DNA of 64,000 nucleotides from UBA10906 sp049296695 (lineage in GTDB: Bacteria; Pseudomonadota; Gammaproteobacteria; Methylococcales; Methylomonadaceae): NCBI GenBank assembly GCA_049296695.1, contig JBAQSX010000112.1, positions 4,417 to 68,416 on the forward strand, read 5' to 3'. This document shows positions 23,213 to 32,806 of the stretch, piece after piece. The position numbers were made by a program, and so were the translations under genes. Numbering within the stretch: the first letter of the stretch is position 1; each line of letters opens with the position of its first letter. Under the pieces are notes generated by a model. It ran no database searches and was not told where the DNA came from. It saw only the letters and a list, made by a program, of their open reading frames with translations.

Positions 23213-24591
23213 TATCTTTTTCTATCCAATAAAAATAATTGATGTTGAATACGCATAATAGACGGGTCTTGAATTCCTAAATCCCTAATTAAACTTTGTA
23301 GTTTATTACTGAATTCTTCATTGTGGCGTGATTCTGGATTAACACGCAATAAAGTCACAATTTCATCAATACGCTGTTGGGTTTCTTCATCACGCAATTC
23401 AAATCCCATAATCTCTTGTAAAATACGATTAGGTTCAACGCCTTTCGTATTTTTCTGTGCTTTTTCCATATTCATAATTTGCACTTTATTATTATCATCA
23501 AAATAAAGTACAAATAAGTTTTTAGGATTTACTGAAGCGATAATATGTGGAGAATGCGTAGCCAAAATAACTTGATTATTCTCGCCTGCATTTTGATAAA
23601 GTTTAATGATTTCTCTTTGCCAAGTTGGGTGTAACGCGGTTTCAGGTTCATCAACTAGAATTAAACTGTTTTTAACATTTAATTTATTTAATAAAGCCGC
23701 ACGATAATAAAGTTGTTTTTCACCACTGGATAAATCATCAATACTAATTTCCTTACCATTAGGACTATTAAAAATAGCTTTATCTGAAGTGATATTAACT
23801 AATTTTGTTTTGACAGATGTATGCTTTAAAATATGATTTATTTCATTTATTTTTTTCTCAATAGCATCTTTTACTGTTATTTCTCTATTCTTCAAAACAG
23901 AATCAATAACAGAATTAATTAAATATTTTTCTATTTCTTTTTTATGAGAAAAGATATCTACTAATTTTGTTATTCCATCTGTTTCATGAGAACGAATATC
24001 TGCCTCAATAATTTCTTTAATGTTTTTTTTGTTAGAAAACAATTCAAAGGAACTTGCTACAAAATACAATACACTAAAATACTTCAAAATATTTTCTTGA
24101 AAAATTGAAAATAAAATAAAATCATTTTTTAAGATTTTGACTTGGCTACCATTAATCTCATTTTTACACAAAAACTCGAATATTTTAATATTTTCAGTTT
24201 TATTATTTGATTTTGACAATTTTAAGTTAATATTTGTGAAGTATTTTTCAACATCAACATAAGTTCGAGTAGTAGCAGTTTGTTTCTTGAAGGCACTTAA
24301 TAGTTTTTTAAATTCATTAACTGCATCAAAAGAACTTTCAAATTCAATAATTATTTCATCACATAAAATAATATCCTTATCTTTTATGTCATACAAAAGT
24401 TTGCCTTTTTTAAATTGATTAGATTTTTGAGAAAATCTTTTTTGTAATAACTGTAAAATAGTTGTTTTTCCACACCCATTTACACCAGCTAATACTATAG
24501 TATCCAATGTATTACCATCTACATCAGTAAAATCTAATTCCAAATCATCAAATAATTTGTAATTTTTGATTTTAATCTTTCTAATTTTCAT
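23212..24591 (-). CDS. ptuA: Septu-like ATPase PtuA
   Basis: The 459-aa product starts KIRKIKIKNYKLFDDLELDF, then Walker A GVNGCGKT (36-43). After a long Lys-rich coiled-coil middle come the DDLSSGEKQLYYRAALL signature, Walker B SLILVDEPETALHP and ATHSPHIIA. The tail NRILQEIMGFELRDEETQQRIDEI is characteristic of PtuA-type ATPases next to HNH genes. PtuA oligomers sense infection and gate PtuB. The codon use is strongly AT-rich compared with the neighbouring oxidoreductase, in keeping with horizontal acquisition. Confidence 0.85.
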   Translation of the reverse strand: MKIRKIKIKNYKLFDDLELDFTDVDGNTLDTIVLAGVNGCGKTTILQLLQKRFSQKSNQFKKGKLLYDIKDKDIILCDEIIIEFESSFDAVNEFKKLLSAFKKQTATTRTYVDVEKYFTNINLKLSKSNNKTENIKIFEFLCKNEINGSQVKILKNDFILFSIFQENILKYFSVLYFVASSFELFSNKKNIKEIIEADIRSHETDGITKLVDIFSHKKEIEKYLINSVIDSVLKNREITVKDAIEKKINEINHILKHTSVKTKLVNITSDKAIFNSPNGKEISIDDLSSGEKQLYYRAALLNKLNVKNSLILVDEPETALHPTWQREIIKLYQNAGENNQVILATHSPHIIASVNPKNLFVLYFDDNNKVQIMNMEKAQKNTKGVEPNRILQEIMGFELRDEETQQRIDEIVTLLRVNPESRHNEEFSNKLQSLIRDLGIQDPSIMRIQHQLFLLDRKR

Positions 24592-24625
24592 TGATTTATT
24601 CCGATAAATTACATAATTCGTTTAA

Positions 24626-24651
24626 AAAAGGGCGACTTAACGCCGCCCTTA
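24626..24651 (-). terminator. Terminator of the large oxidoreductase gene
   Basis: AAGGGCG...CGCCCTT hairpin with an A-run on the plus strand, which becomes a T-run on the minus transcript, 12 nt beyond the stop at 24663. Confidence 0.75.
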
Positions 24652-24662
24652 TTATTAAATCA

Positions 24663-27600
24663 TTAAGCCATTTCTTTCTGTTTCAACAACAAATAATCCA
24701 GCCATAAATTTGATAACTTTTCCTGCACGGTATTTTGCCGCAAACGCGCATTCAAATGCACGAAATCCACCTTATCTAACTCTTGGTCTTGGTTATAACA
24801 AGAATAAACAAAGGTCTCTTTACCCGTGTCTGGGTCAACGTGCTTACACATACACTGAGCGCAAATGCCTTTCATCATGCACTGCATGGGCGAGTTAATC
24901 GAACCCACGGCATGATGGGCTTTATTCAAATACGGTTTTAACACATCAAACCGCGCTGATTTCACCGCCGCCATCATTCTGTCTGAGCCAATCACAATTA
25001 AGTGGTCAACGTCAGCAAGAGAAATCGGTTGTTCGCCTAATTCACCCGTAGCGTAGGCGAGCATACATTCCAAAATATTACCGACAAAGGTTTTATCTTG
25101 CGGACGGGTTGGGGTGAAGGCTTGCGCGTTGTCGCCTTTATCCACAGACCAAATCACCACGTCCGCCGCCGCTTCCACGTCTTCAACTTTAAAACGGTCG
25201 TGATTGAATTTATAACCCGCAAAATAAATCACCCGATTACCTGCGGCGCGTAAGGCTTTACCAATCGAAAACAATACCGCGTTACCCAAACCGCCGCCCA
25301 ATAACAGCACGGTTTGACCTGTGGGAATTTCAGTGGGCGCGCCTGTTACGCCCATTAACACCACAGGGTCGCCGACTTTCCAAGTGGCACATAAACGCGA
25401 TGATGACCCCATTTCTAAAGCGATAAGCGACACTGTGCCGTTTTCTTTATCGACTTCCGCGCCAGTTAAGGCTAAACCTTCGGCGGTTAAAACGGTGTTT
25501 TCGACTACAGGCGCAATCGCTTCAAAGTTTTGCACTCGATAGAATTGTCCTGCTTGGAATTTTTCAGCGGCAAGCGGGGCTTTAACTACCAATTCAATAA
25601 TGGTCGGGGTTAAGCGATTAATTGCCACGATGTGCGCGTTAAAACCTGCATCGGTTTTAGCGAATAAGGTTTGTAACTGCGCGTCACGTTGCGCTTGGGT
25701 TGCTGAGTCAAGTTGCGCTAATTCACTCGCAAATAAGCTGACAACATAGGGATAACCGTTTTTCGCGCTTGCCATTGCCTTGACCACGTTACCTGCAAAC
25801 ACGGGGTGATTATCGCCATAGAAGCTAATAAATTTACCGTCTTTATGATAAGAGGTGAGCGGCGCGGGTTTACCGACTTTGGGTTGGGTGTCATCGTGCA
25901 TCTCGACTAAAGACACGCCTTCGCTAGTTAATTCTGGCTCATAACGTTGGAAGAACCATTTATCCATCACAAAAGTATCGGGGTATTCGCTTTGGTAAAT
26001 GGTGTTAGGTGATGTGCCAGCCGCTACATATAAACCGCGCAATGGCACAGTAATGAGTTGCCCTGAGTTTTGCCAGCGTCCGTTTTCACAGACTAATTTT
26101 TCAAATTCGACAGCGTTTAAATGCCCGTATTCATCGGCTTGCGCGGCGACTGGACTCATGCCTTCGGCTAGGGCAATGCCTTCTTCTAAAGCCTTTTCGA
26201 TTTCTTCGTGATTTTGCCGATACGCTGGCGCGTCTTTCATGCCTTTGCGATAGAACAAGGTCACGCCGCCCCATGAATCGAGTAGCGGTTGAAAATCAGG
26301 TAATTCGCCTTCTTCTTCGGCACGAGCGCGTTCGGCGCGAATTGCAGAGCCGTGTGTTAAAAACTCGTCCAAAATAGCGATTTCTTCACGGTCATAACGT
26401 CCACGCACGCTTTGCTCACCATAAATTGAAACTAAGGTTTCATAACGATTAAGCATTTTTTCGACTTGCACAGGGTAATACGCCATTAACTCGGTCGCGG
26501 TATCAATCGCGGTTAAACCGCCACCAATCACACCCGCTGGCAAACGCACTTGCAAATTAGCCAGTGAATTGGCTTTTGCCGCGCCTGTTAATTGCAGAGC
26601 CATTAAAAAGTCAGAGGCTTTACGAATGCCGCGTAATAGATTGTTTTTTAAATCAATAACGGTTGGGCGACCAGCTCCTGCGGCAATACAAATATGGTCA
26701 AAACCCATAGACCACGCATCATCAATCGTGAGCGTGCCACCAAAACGCACACCGCCATAAGCGCGGAAGGCTTGCCGACGGGCTAGGGTTAAGTAAATCA
26801 CTTTTAAAAAGTTTTTATCCCAACGCACGGTAATACCGTATTCGGCAACACCACCAAAACCTGCTAAGGCGCGTTTATCTAAATCCTCATACAAGGTTTT
26901 AAAATCAATAATAGGCTGGGGTAAGTTATTCGCATCACCTGTTAATTCAATCGGTAAAGGTTCGAGTTTTAAACCATCAATACCGACAACGCCAAAGCCT
27001 TCATTTAATAAATAATGACTCATGGTATAACCCGCAGGGCCCAATCCAACTACTAAAGCATTTTTACCGTTATAAGCTAAAGCGACAGGACGTTTTATAT
27101 TTAACGGATTCCAACGCGTTAATAAGCTGTATATTTCAAAACCGTAAGGCATAAATAATACGTCAGTTAATACATTGGTTTCGATTTGCGGAATATTCAC
27201 AGGGTCGGTTTTTTGATAAATACAACCCTTCATACATTCATTACAAATACGATGTCCAGTACCCGGACACATTGGGTTATCAATAATAATCACCGCCAAC
27301 GCGCCAATATTATCGCCACCGCGTTTGACTAAGTGCATTTCTGAAATTTTTTCTTCTAACGGGCAACCAATCGTAGTCACGCCTAAATGGTCAACTTTAA
27401 AAGAATTGGTTTTTTTATTAATCATGCCTTTTGAGCAAGAATCGGTATCACGCTCGTGGCAATAAATACAATGATTCACCTCCGATAATACTTCTCTTTG
27501 GTTATAACGATTATCGGTTAATTTAAAACCATCACGACGACGGCGATGTTCCAATTCACCCACCCACGCGGTAAATTCGCCTTTATCTATTACTTCGTGC

Positions 27601-28364
27601 GGCACAAGATTATCTAAATCCCGTTTTTGCGGTAATTTAAAACTCAGCCAATCAGCAACCACGTCATTATCTTCTAACGCAATAAAACTCCAGCGACATA
27701 CCACGTCCATTAACCCTGCAATAAATTCATTATTCGGTAGGTCAATACTATCTTTAAACTCTTCTTTTGCGGTTTCGTCAGCTACTAATCTGTCACGAAT
27801 ACTATTGGCTTGTTCGTCTGCATTACTATAATCAGACGGTTTATTTTTCGCTAAGGCTTGATAATGTTTATGCAATAAACTAATCACCGCGCCCACTTGC
27901 GCCACACGGCGTTCATCGTCAGTATCTTCATTAGCTTGTGGAAATGCGCTAGCGATTAATAAATCAAAGCGATTTAAAATACTGGGAATATTCCAGCCTT
28001 CGCTGGTTTGTCCTTTAAATATCACGCCTAATCTGTCAACCACTTCATTTTTATAAGTGAAGATAGTTTTAAATTCATCTTGAATGTTATCGCTTTGGGT
28101 TTGATGCGCCGCAGAAACATTAAATAACTGCGCGACAAATTGTCCAACATAAGGCGCGACTTTAACTAATAAATCTGAAATAACTTCGGGTTTATAATTC
28201 TCGCCTTTTGCCGCTTTATAATCAGCAAATTGAGCAAATAAATCCGCATCGTGATACTGCACTGATTTATCAAATTCAATTAATAAATCATTTAAACGGG
28301 CGGGGTTGTATAAATCGGAATAGGTAAAATCGGCGATGCCGAGTGTTAAGTTTTTTTGTGTCAT
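24663..28364 (-). CDS. Large iron-sulfur flavoprotein: GltD-like oxidoreductase fused to a PyrK-like reductase
   Basis: I choose the ATG at 28364 (1233 aa); the GTG at 28412 would add 16 untypical residues and nearly touch the upstream gene. Numbering below counts from the longer frame. Cys clusters C315-C318-C326-C350 and C382-C390-C393-C397 suggest [4Fe-4S] sites. VVGLGPAG at about 454-461 and further glycine motifs make a two-dinucleotide-binding GltD-type module. From about 920 a ferredoxin-reductase/PyrK-like domain follows, with LLLGGGLGNAVLF and a C-terminal [2Fe-2S] Cys set (C1178, C1184, C1187, C1189, C1205). It would move electrons between NAD(P)H and an unknown acceptor. The roughly 300-residue N-terminal helical region is unassigned. 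Confidence 0.8.
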   Translation of the reverse strand: MTQKNLTLGIADFTYSDLYNPARLNDLLIEFDKSVQYHDADLFAQFADYKAAKGENYKPEVISDLLVKVAPYVGQFVAQLFNVSAAHQTQSDNIQDEFKTIFTYKNEVVDRLGVIFKGQTSEGWNIPSILNRFDLLIASAFPQANEDTDDERRVAQVGAVISLLHKHYQALAKNKPSDYSNADEQANSIRDRLVADETAKEEFKDSIDLPNNEFIAGLMDVVCRWSFIALEDNDVVADWLSFKLPQKRDLDNLVPHEVIDKGEFTAWVGELEHRRRRDGFKLTDNRYNQREVLSEVNHCIYCHERDTDSCSKGMINKKTNSFKVDHLGVTTIGCPLEEKISEMHLVKRGGDNIGALAVIIIDNPMCPGTGHRICNECMKGCIYQKTDPVNIPQIETNVLTDVLFMPYGFEIYSLLTRWNPLNIKRPVALAYNGKNALVVGLGPAGYTMSHYLLNEGFGVVGIDGLKLEPLPIELTGDANNLPQPIIDFKTLYEDLDKRALAGFGGVAEYGITVRWDKNFLKVIYLTLARRQAFRAYGGVRFGGTLTIDDAWSMGFDHICIAAGAGRPTVIDLKNNLLRGIRKASDFLMALQLTGAAKANSLANLQVRLPAGVIGGGLTAIDTATELMAYYPVQVEKMLNRYETLVSIYGEQSVRGRYDREEIAILDEFLTHGSAIRAERARAEEEGELPDFQPLLDSWGGVTLFYRKGMKDAPAYRQNHEEIEKALEEGIALAEGMSPVAAQADEYGHLNAVEFEKLVCENGRWQNSGQLITVPLRGLYVAAGTSPNTIYQSEYPDTFVMDKWFFQRYEPELTSEGVSLVEMHDDTQPKVGKPAPLTSYHKDGKFISFYGDNHPVFAGNVVKAMASAKNGYPYVVSLFASELAQLDSATQAQRDAQLQTLFAKTDAGFNAHIVAINRLTPTIIELVVKAPLAAEKFQAGQFYRVQNFEAIAPVVENTVLTAEGLALTGAEVDKENGTVSLIALEMGSSSRLCATWKVGDPVVLMGVTGAPTEIPTGQTVLLLGGGLGNAVLFSIGKALRAAGNRVIYFAGYKFNHDRFKVEDVEAAADVVIWSVDKGDNAQAFTPTRPQDKTFVGNILECMLAYATGELGEQPISLADVDHLIVIGSDRMMAAVKSARFDVLKPYLNKAHHAVGSINSPMQCMMKGICAQCMCKHVDPDTGKETFVYSCYNQDQELDKVDFVHLNARLRQNTVQEKLSNLWLDYLLLKQKEMA

Positions 28365-28396
28365 GGATAGTAATGTTTTAAGGTGGAAATGAAATA

Positions 28397-28660
28397 TTAA
28401 TTGTGTAACCACGCAACAGTTTTACCTGTAGCGCGTTCATAAAGCGTTTCGGGTGAAATATCAAAACCACAATCCCAAACAACGGTTGACCATTCGTCTA
28501 ATTTGAAAGTTTTAAACTGTATTATTTCACGCAAAGGTAATGCAGCTTGATAGTTAAAAATTATATCTTGCAAATCGGCTGTGCCTGTTTCGCCTGTATT
28601 AAAAACTAATTGCAGGCGATAATTATCAAGATAATGTGCTTGTTGTACAGTAATAATCAT
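28397..28660 (-). CDS. DUF2442 protein
   Basis: The 87-aa product has the DUF2442 pattern: a short N-terminal strand, LQLVFNTGETGTADLQD, then TFKLDEWSTVVWDCGFDISPETLYE. DUF2442 genes often pair with DUF4160 genes as a presumed toxin-antitoxin module; no DUF4160 partner is here. It lies 32 bp upstream of the large oxidoreductase and may be co-transcribed with it by accident of insertion. Confidence 0.8.
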   Translation of the reverse strand: MIITVQQAHYLDNYRLQLVFNTGETGTADLQDIIFNYQAALPLREIIQFKTFKLDEWSTVVWDCGFDISPETLYERATGKTVAWLHN

Positions 28661-28724
28661 GTTTAAACCAATGGTTTGATTTTATGGAATTCTGTAATTA
28701 CCTAGCTTAATAACTTGTTCTATT

Positions 28725-28806
28725 GTCTGAATCAGGATTCACAGGATTATAGGATTTTCAAGATTTATCCTGTGAATCTTATAATCTTGAAAATCCTGAT
28801 TCAGAC
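28725..28806. repeat. R1 palindrome, copy 2
   Basis: GTCTGAATCAGGATT ... AATCCTGATTCAGAC, 82 bp. Its last base is part of the stop codon (TAG) of the NACHT gene, so the repeat abuts the gene end exactly. Confidence 0.85.
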
Positions 28807-30614
28807 TATTTACCACCAAATAAAATACTAGATAAATCTTGTTCTTTTTTCTCGTATTTCTCGACTAATTCTTGATATAAATCTTTTAAAAGTTGCTGAT
28901 GTTGTTGGCAAAACGCTGGAATGCTAGTTTGAGATACCCATGAATAATCAGTAGATTGTAATTGCTCAATAGTAAAACCGTTCTTATTTTTTAAAATGTT
29001 AAAAATGACTTTATCATTTTCTTTATTTTCCTCAAAAATATGTTGCAAAGATTCTTTAATAATTATTCTCTCAACCCACGAAAAAACAAAAAATTCTTTA
29101 GACGCATTATGAGTGAAAGTTGCAAGAATTATATTCTTTTCAAAATCTATCCTGTGACAAAAAATTGATAAATATCTAATTGGTTCATTAGCAACATCAA
29201 TCTTTTTCATTTTATCAAGTAGTTCTTTTAATTCAGGAATAAACCACTCCTTTTCAATTAATTCTTTGTTCATCTGATATAACATTGTTATTACAGAATC
29301 ATTTGTTCTATCAGCAATACTATTTAACGCTTCTCTAATATTAATACTTTTGCTATTTGCTAAAAAACAAGCCGTAAAATATTCTTGAAAAGACCGATGT
29401 GAAAAACTGTATTCAATACCATCTCTTTGTAATACACAAACAGATTGCAATAAATCATTTAAAAATTTTTCAGCACTGATTTCTTTGTTAATTTGAGCAA
29501 CCGAAATAGCTTTTTTTAAATAAGTTAAAATTTCACTCTCAGAAAAAGATAACTTTTTTGCTGAATAAGTCATAATACAAAAGACAGCAAAAATAGTTTT
29601 AAAATCATCTATCGCTAAACTGCAATGAGATTTACGTTTATACATTTCTTTATAAGCATCATGTTTGTGATACAAAGTATCAAAGACTTGCTCATAAAAT
29701 AAATAAATCTTTTCGGGAATTTCAGCGAATTGCTCATAAGTTAATAACATCATAGTTAATAACAAAGGATTAGATAAAAAGTCCTCATTCCTTTCAAATA
29801 AGCCATTATTTAATTCAGCAGTAAATTTATTTTTTACAATCGTTTCATATTCTATTTTTGAAATTAACTCGATAGCTTGCGTTTGATTTAATGGTAAAAT
29901 TTTATAAACGTAAAACTGCTCCCACGAATAAAAACGTTGCTCATCGGGGCGGCTGGTTATAATAAAAATAGATTCATTATATTTTTGCGATAATTCAATA
30001 ATTTCTCTTTCATAAAGCGTTTTCTTTTCATAATCTAACTCATCAAAACCATCGAGTAATAAAGCGATTTTACCCGCTTTTAGCGCATATTCTAATTGTT
30101 CTTTTTTAAAATCACTGGCTAACGATAATGGTTTATTTTCAATATCGGCAATAGTTTTAAAGACATAATCAATGATGCTTTGATTATCAGCTTGTGCTAT
30201 TAAACGCAATTCAATTAAAATCGGAATAAACTCAAGATTATCTTCAATAAAACGCATAAATAAACGGCGCATAAATACGGATTTACCCAACCCCGCCGTT
30301 CCTACAATAATATTCTTTTTATGGCTTATAAAACGATTAATTATATCATCGCCCATTATGTCTTCATGGCGTAAAGAAAAATTGGACGGTACATAATGCG
30401 CGGTTAATGAAACAGGTTTATCACGATATAATAAGGTTTTAATTTGCGAATAACGCGTATAGGATTGCGTTAAGTAATTATTAAAACGGTTATCAAAAGC
30501 AACTAAGGCTTTTTCGTATTGACTTGAGCCAACTTTATATAATTTTGAAAATATTCCTTCGCCTATTTTTAAAAGAGAAGGATAGGTAGTAGCGGGAATA
30601 GTTGGAGTGTCCAT
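28806..30614 (-). CDS. NACHT-domain STAND NTPase (bacterial NLR-like)
   Basis: The product is 602 aa. A short N-terminal helical region (1-95) is followed by a NACHT module with P-loop GTAGLGKS (105-112) and Walker B LLLDGFDEL (185-193), the extra acidic residues being typical of NACHT. Next come IITSRPDE and a winged-helix region with FLSNPLLLTMMLLTYEQ and FSHRSFQEYFTACFLA. The C-terminal 150 residues are helical and lack recognisable repeats. Bacterial NACHT proteins act in anti-phage immunity, oligomerising on sensing infection. No separate effector domain is obvious at the N-terminus. It sits at the right end of the island beside fbp. Confidence 0.88.
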   Translation of the reverse strand: MDTPTIPATTYPSLLKIGEGIFSKLYKVGSSQYEKALVAFDNRFNNYLTQSYTRYSQIKTLLYRDKPVSLTAHYVPSNFSLRHEDIMGDDIINRFISHKKNIIVGTAGLGKSVFMRRLFMRFIEDNLEFIPILIELRLIAQADNQSIIDYVFKTIADIENKPLSLASDFKKEQLEYALKAGKIALLLDGFDELDYEKKTLYEREIIELSQKYNESIFIITSRPDEQRFYSWEQFYVYKILPLNQTQAIELISKIEYETIVKNKFTAELNNGLFERNEDFLSNPLLLTMMLLTYEQFAEIPEKIYLFYEQVFDTLYHKHDAYKEMYKRKSHCSLAIDDFKTIFAVFCIMTYSAKKLSFSESEILTYLKKAISVAQINKEISAEKFLNDLLQSVCVLQRDGIEYSFSHRSFQEYFTACFLANSKSINIREALNSIADRTNDSVITMLYQMNKELIEKEWFIPELKELLDKMKKIDVANEPIRYLSIFCHRIDFEKNIILATFTHNASKEFFVFSWVERIIIKESLQHIFEENKENDKVIFNILKNKNGFTIEQLQSTDYSWVSQTSIPAFCQQHQQLLKDLYQELVEKYEKKEQDLSSILFGGK

Positions 30615-30645
30615 TGAATTTTTATAATAAGGTTAATAAAAATTT

Positions 30646-30671
30646 GGAATCCAAAGCTAACTTTGGATTCC
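30646..30671. repeat. Short R5 palindrome
   Basis: GGAATCCAAAG / CTTTGGATTCC around a 4-nt centre. Relatives with the same GGA-T-CAAA logic are the core of the R3 MITEs, 50828-50852 and the outer arms at 2187-2363. Confidence 0.6.
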
Positions 30672-30684
30672 ACACCGTTAATTA

Positions 30685-31701
30685 TTAATTAACGTTATCA
30701 AATTCACTATGATATTGCTCAACGCGTTCAACTTCATCTTTAGAACCTAATACTAAGGGAATACGTTGATGTAATGCACAGGGTTTAATATCTAAAACCC
30801 GTTCGCGTCCTGTTGAACATAATCCACCTGCTTGCTCAACAATAAATGCCATAGGATTGGCTTCATATAATAAACGTAATTTAGCGGGTTTTTTAGGGTC
30901 TTTAGTATCATAAGGATATAAAAAGATACCACCACGCGTTAATATTCGATAGACATCTGCTACTAATGAAGCCACCCAACGCATATTAAATTCTTTTTCA
31001 CGAATACCCTCTGAACCTGCTAAACATTCATCAATATAACGTTGCACAGGCGTTTCCCAAAAACGTTGATTAGAGACATTAATAGCAAATTCGGTAGTCT
31101 CTTCTGGGATTCTCATATTACGATGGGTTAAGATAAATTCACCAATATCTTGATCTAAGGTAAAACCATTAACGCCGTGACCAGTAGTGAGTATCATCAT
31201 GGTTGATGGGCCATATAATACAAACCCCGCGCACACTTGTTCAGTGCCTTTGCGTAAAAAATCTTCTTCTTCGGGTTCAACGCCTTCACGACAACGCAAT
31301 ATTGAAAAAATAGTGCCTACGGTTAAATTAATATCAATATTGGATGAACCATCTAAAGGGTCAAATAAAGCTAAGTATTTACCTTTAGGATAATCCTCTG
31401 AAATACGAATAATGCCATCGACTTCTTCGGAGAGCATACCTGCTAAATTACCTGTCCAATTTAAGGCTTCAACCATAATATCATTGGTAATAATATCAAG
31501 CTTTTTTTGAACTTCGCCTTGGACATTTTCTGAACCCGCACTACCTAATACGCCAATTAAATTACCGCGATTAACTAAATGCGATATTTTTTTACAGGCA
31601 GTGACTATATTATTGAGTAATACACTAAACGTCCCCGACGCATCGGGTAATTCGCGTTGTTGTTCAATAATAAATTGGGTTAGGGTTACTTTATTATTCA
31701 T
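30685..31701 (-). CDS. fbp: Fructose-1,6-bisphosphatase class I
   Basis: The 338-aa enzyme of gluconeogenesis and the Calvin cycle hydrolyses fructose 1,6-bisphosphate. It has the metal-binding LSEEVDGI and FDPLDGSSNIDINLTVGTIFSI motifs, GSAGSENVQGEVQKKLD near the N-terminus and KLRLLYEANPMAFIVEQAGG at the C-terminal substrate site. Full length. Single gene. Confidence 0.97.
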   Translation of the reverse strand: MNNKVTLTQFIIEQQRELPDASGTFSVLLNNIVTACKKISHLVNRGNLIGVLGSAGSENVQGEVQKKLDIITNDIMVEALNWTGNLAGMLSEEVDGIIRISEDYPKGKYLALFDPLDGSSNIDINLTVGTIFSILRCREGVEPEEEDFLRKGTEQVCAGFVLYGPSTMMILTTGHGVNGFTLDQDIGEFILTHRNMRIPEETTEFAINVSNQRFWETPVQRYIDECLAGSEGIREKEFNMRWVASLVADVYRILTRGGIFLYPYDTKDPKKPAKLRLLYEANPMAFIVEQAGGLCSTGRERVLDIKPCALHQRIPLVLGSKDEVERVEQYHSEFDNVN

Positions 31702-31808
31702 GTTGTTTTGGTCTCTGTAGTTTTATGTGTGTTTGATAGTAAAATTTGCGCAATGAATCAAATTAAAGACGGTCTATTATTTGAGATAATGATGGGATAA
31801 ATGAAGAT

Positions 31809-31841
31809 AATAAACCTGTCAATCTGATAAGACAGGTTTTA
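31809..31841 (-). terminator. Terminator of plsY
   Basis: AAACCTGTC / GACAGGTTT hairpin with an AT-rich loop and A/T tracts on both sides, 18 nt past the plsY stop. Confidence 0.75.
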
Positions 31842-31858
31842 TTATTTTTTGCTTGTGA

Positions 31859-32431
31859 TTAGCTTTCTTGTTTAGCCAGTAAGCGTTTGATATTACTTTG
31901 ATGCCGCCATAATAAAAATAACATCATTACAATGGATGCGCCGACTAAATTAATATCACCGATAATAAACCAAGTATATAAAGGTGAAAGCACTGAGGCA
32001 ATTAATGCAGATAATGAGGAGATTTTGCCTAATTTATAAACAGTTAACCAAATTGCCATAAACGATAAACCCACAAACCATGAAAAGCCTAATAATACGC
32101 CCACTGAGGTTGCCACGCCTTTACCGCCTTTAAAGCCAAAAAAGACAGGATATAAATGCCCTAAAAAAGCCGCTATACCTGTGATGGCTATTAATAAACT
32201 CGGTAATGCTAATAATTGGGCGGCATAAACGGGTAATAAGCCTTTTAATAAATCACCTAATAAGGTAATGGCGGCGGCTTTTTTACCACCAAAACGCATC
32301 ACATTAGTCGCCCCTGGATTGCCCGAACCTTGCTCGCGTGGGTCGGGCAAACCCATAAGACGACAAGTAATAATCGCACTTGAAATTGAACCTATCAGAT
32401 AAGCGGTGGGAATGAGTAACCATTCAATCAT
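31859..32431 (-). CDS. plsY: Acyl-phosphate glycerol-3-phosphate acyltransferase PlsY
   Basis: The start at 32431 (MIEWLLIPTAYLIGSISSAI) has an AAGGT SD and gives a normal 190 aa; the frame open to 32491 adds an implausible N-terminus. The five-helix membrane enzyme has the three PlsY motifs: GSGNPGATNVMR, FLGHLYPVFFGFKGGKG-VATSVG and the C-terminal LLWRHQSNIKRL. It makes lysophosphatidic acid from acyl phosphate in phospholipid synthesis. Confidence 0.96.
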   Translation of the reverse strand: MIEWLLIPTAYLIGSISSAIITCRLMGLPDPREQGSGNPGATNVMRFGGKKAAAITLLGDLLKGLLPVYAAQLLALPSLLIAITGIAAFLGHLYPVFFGFKGGKGVATSVGVLLGFSWFVGLSFMAIWLTVYKLGKISSLSALIASVLSPLYTWFIIGDINLVGASIVMMLFLLWRHQSNIKRLLAKQES

Positions 32432-32491
32432 TGTGTACCTTCTTCGTTTTTGAAATAAATTATTTATGCTAGTCACATGCGGGTATAACAC

Positions 32492-32806
32492 AGTGTCAGC
32501 AATGGTAAACCAAGGTGTTAATGCTCACAAGGCAAGAGTTTTGGCTTTGCTGTTAAGACAAATAAAAGCTTGTTGCAGATAAACGACAGAGCTGTATTTT
32601 TTATGCAACGTTGCGACACGAAATAGTGTAAAATAACAGCATTCTAGTAAGAAAATCACCCATTCAGCTAGGCTTAGCTGAAGGTACTGTTACTAGCGGT
32701 AACATTAAATAGATTATTTCATAAAGGCGCGTGTTCTATGCTGTTCAATTCATGGGTATCAGTGGCAAAGTCCAGCTCGTTTCCTTCATCAAAAAAAGTT
32801 TCAACA
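32492..32806. other. Intergenic region between plsY and the L,D-transpeptidase
   Basis: Divergent promoter region. A small palindrome GTTACTAGCGGTAAC lies near 32690. An in-frame ATG at 32738 precedes the preferred start at 32807 but would spoil the signal peptide. Confidence 0.4.
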
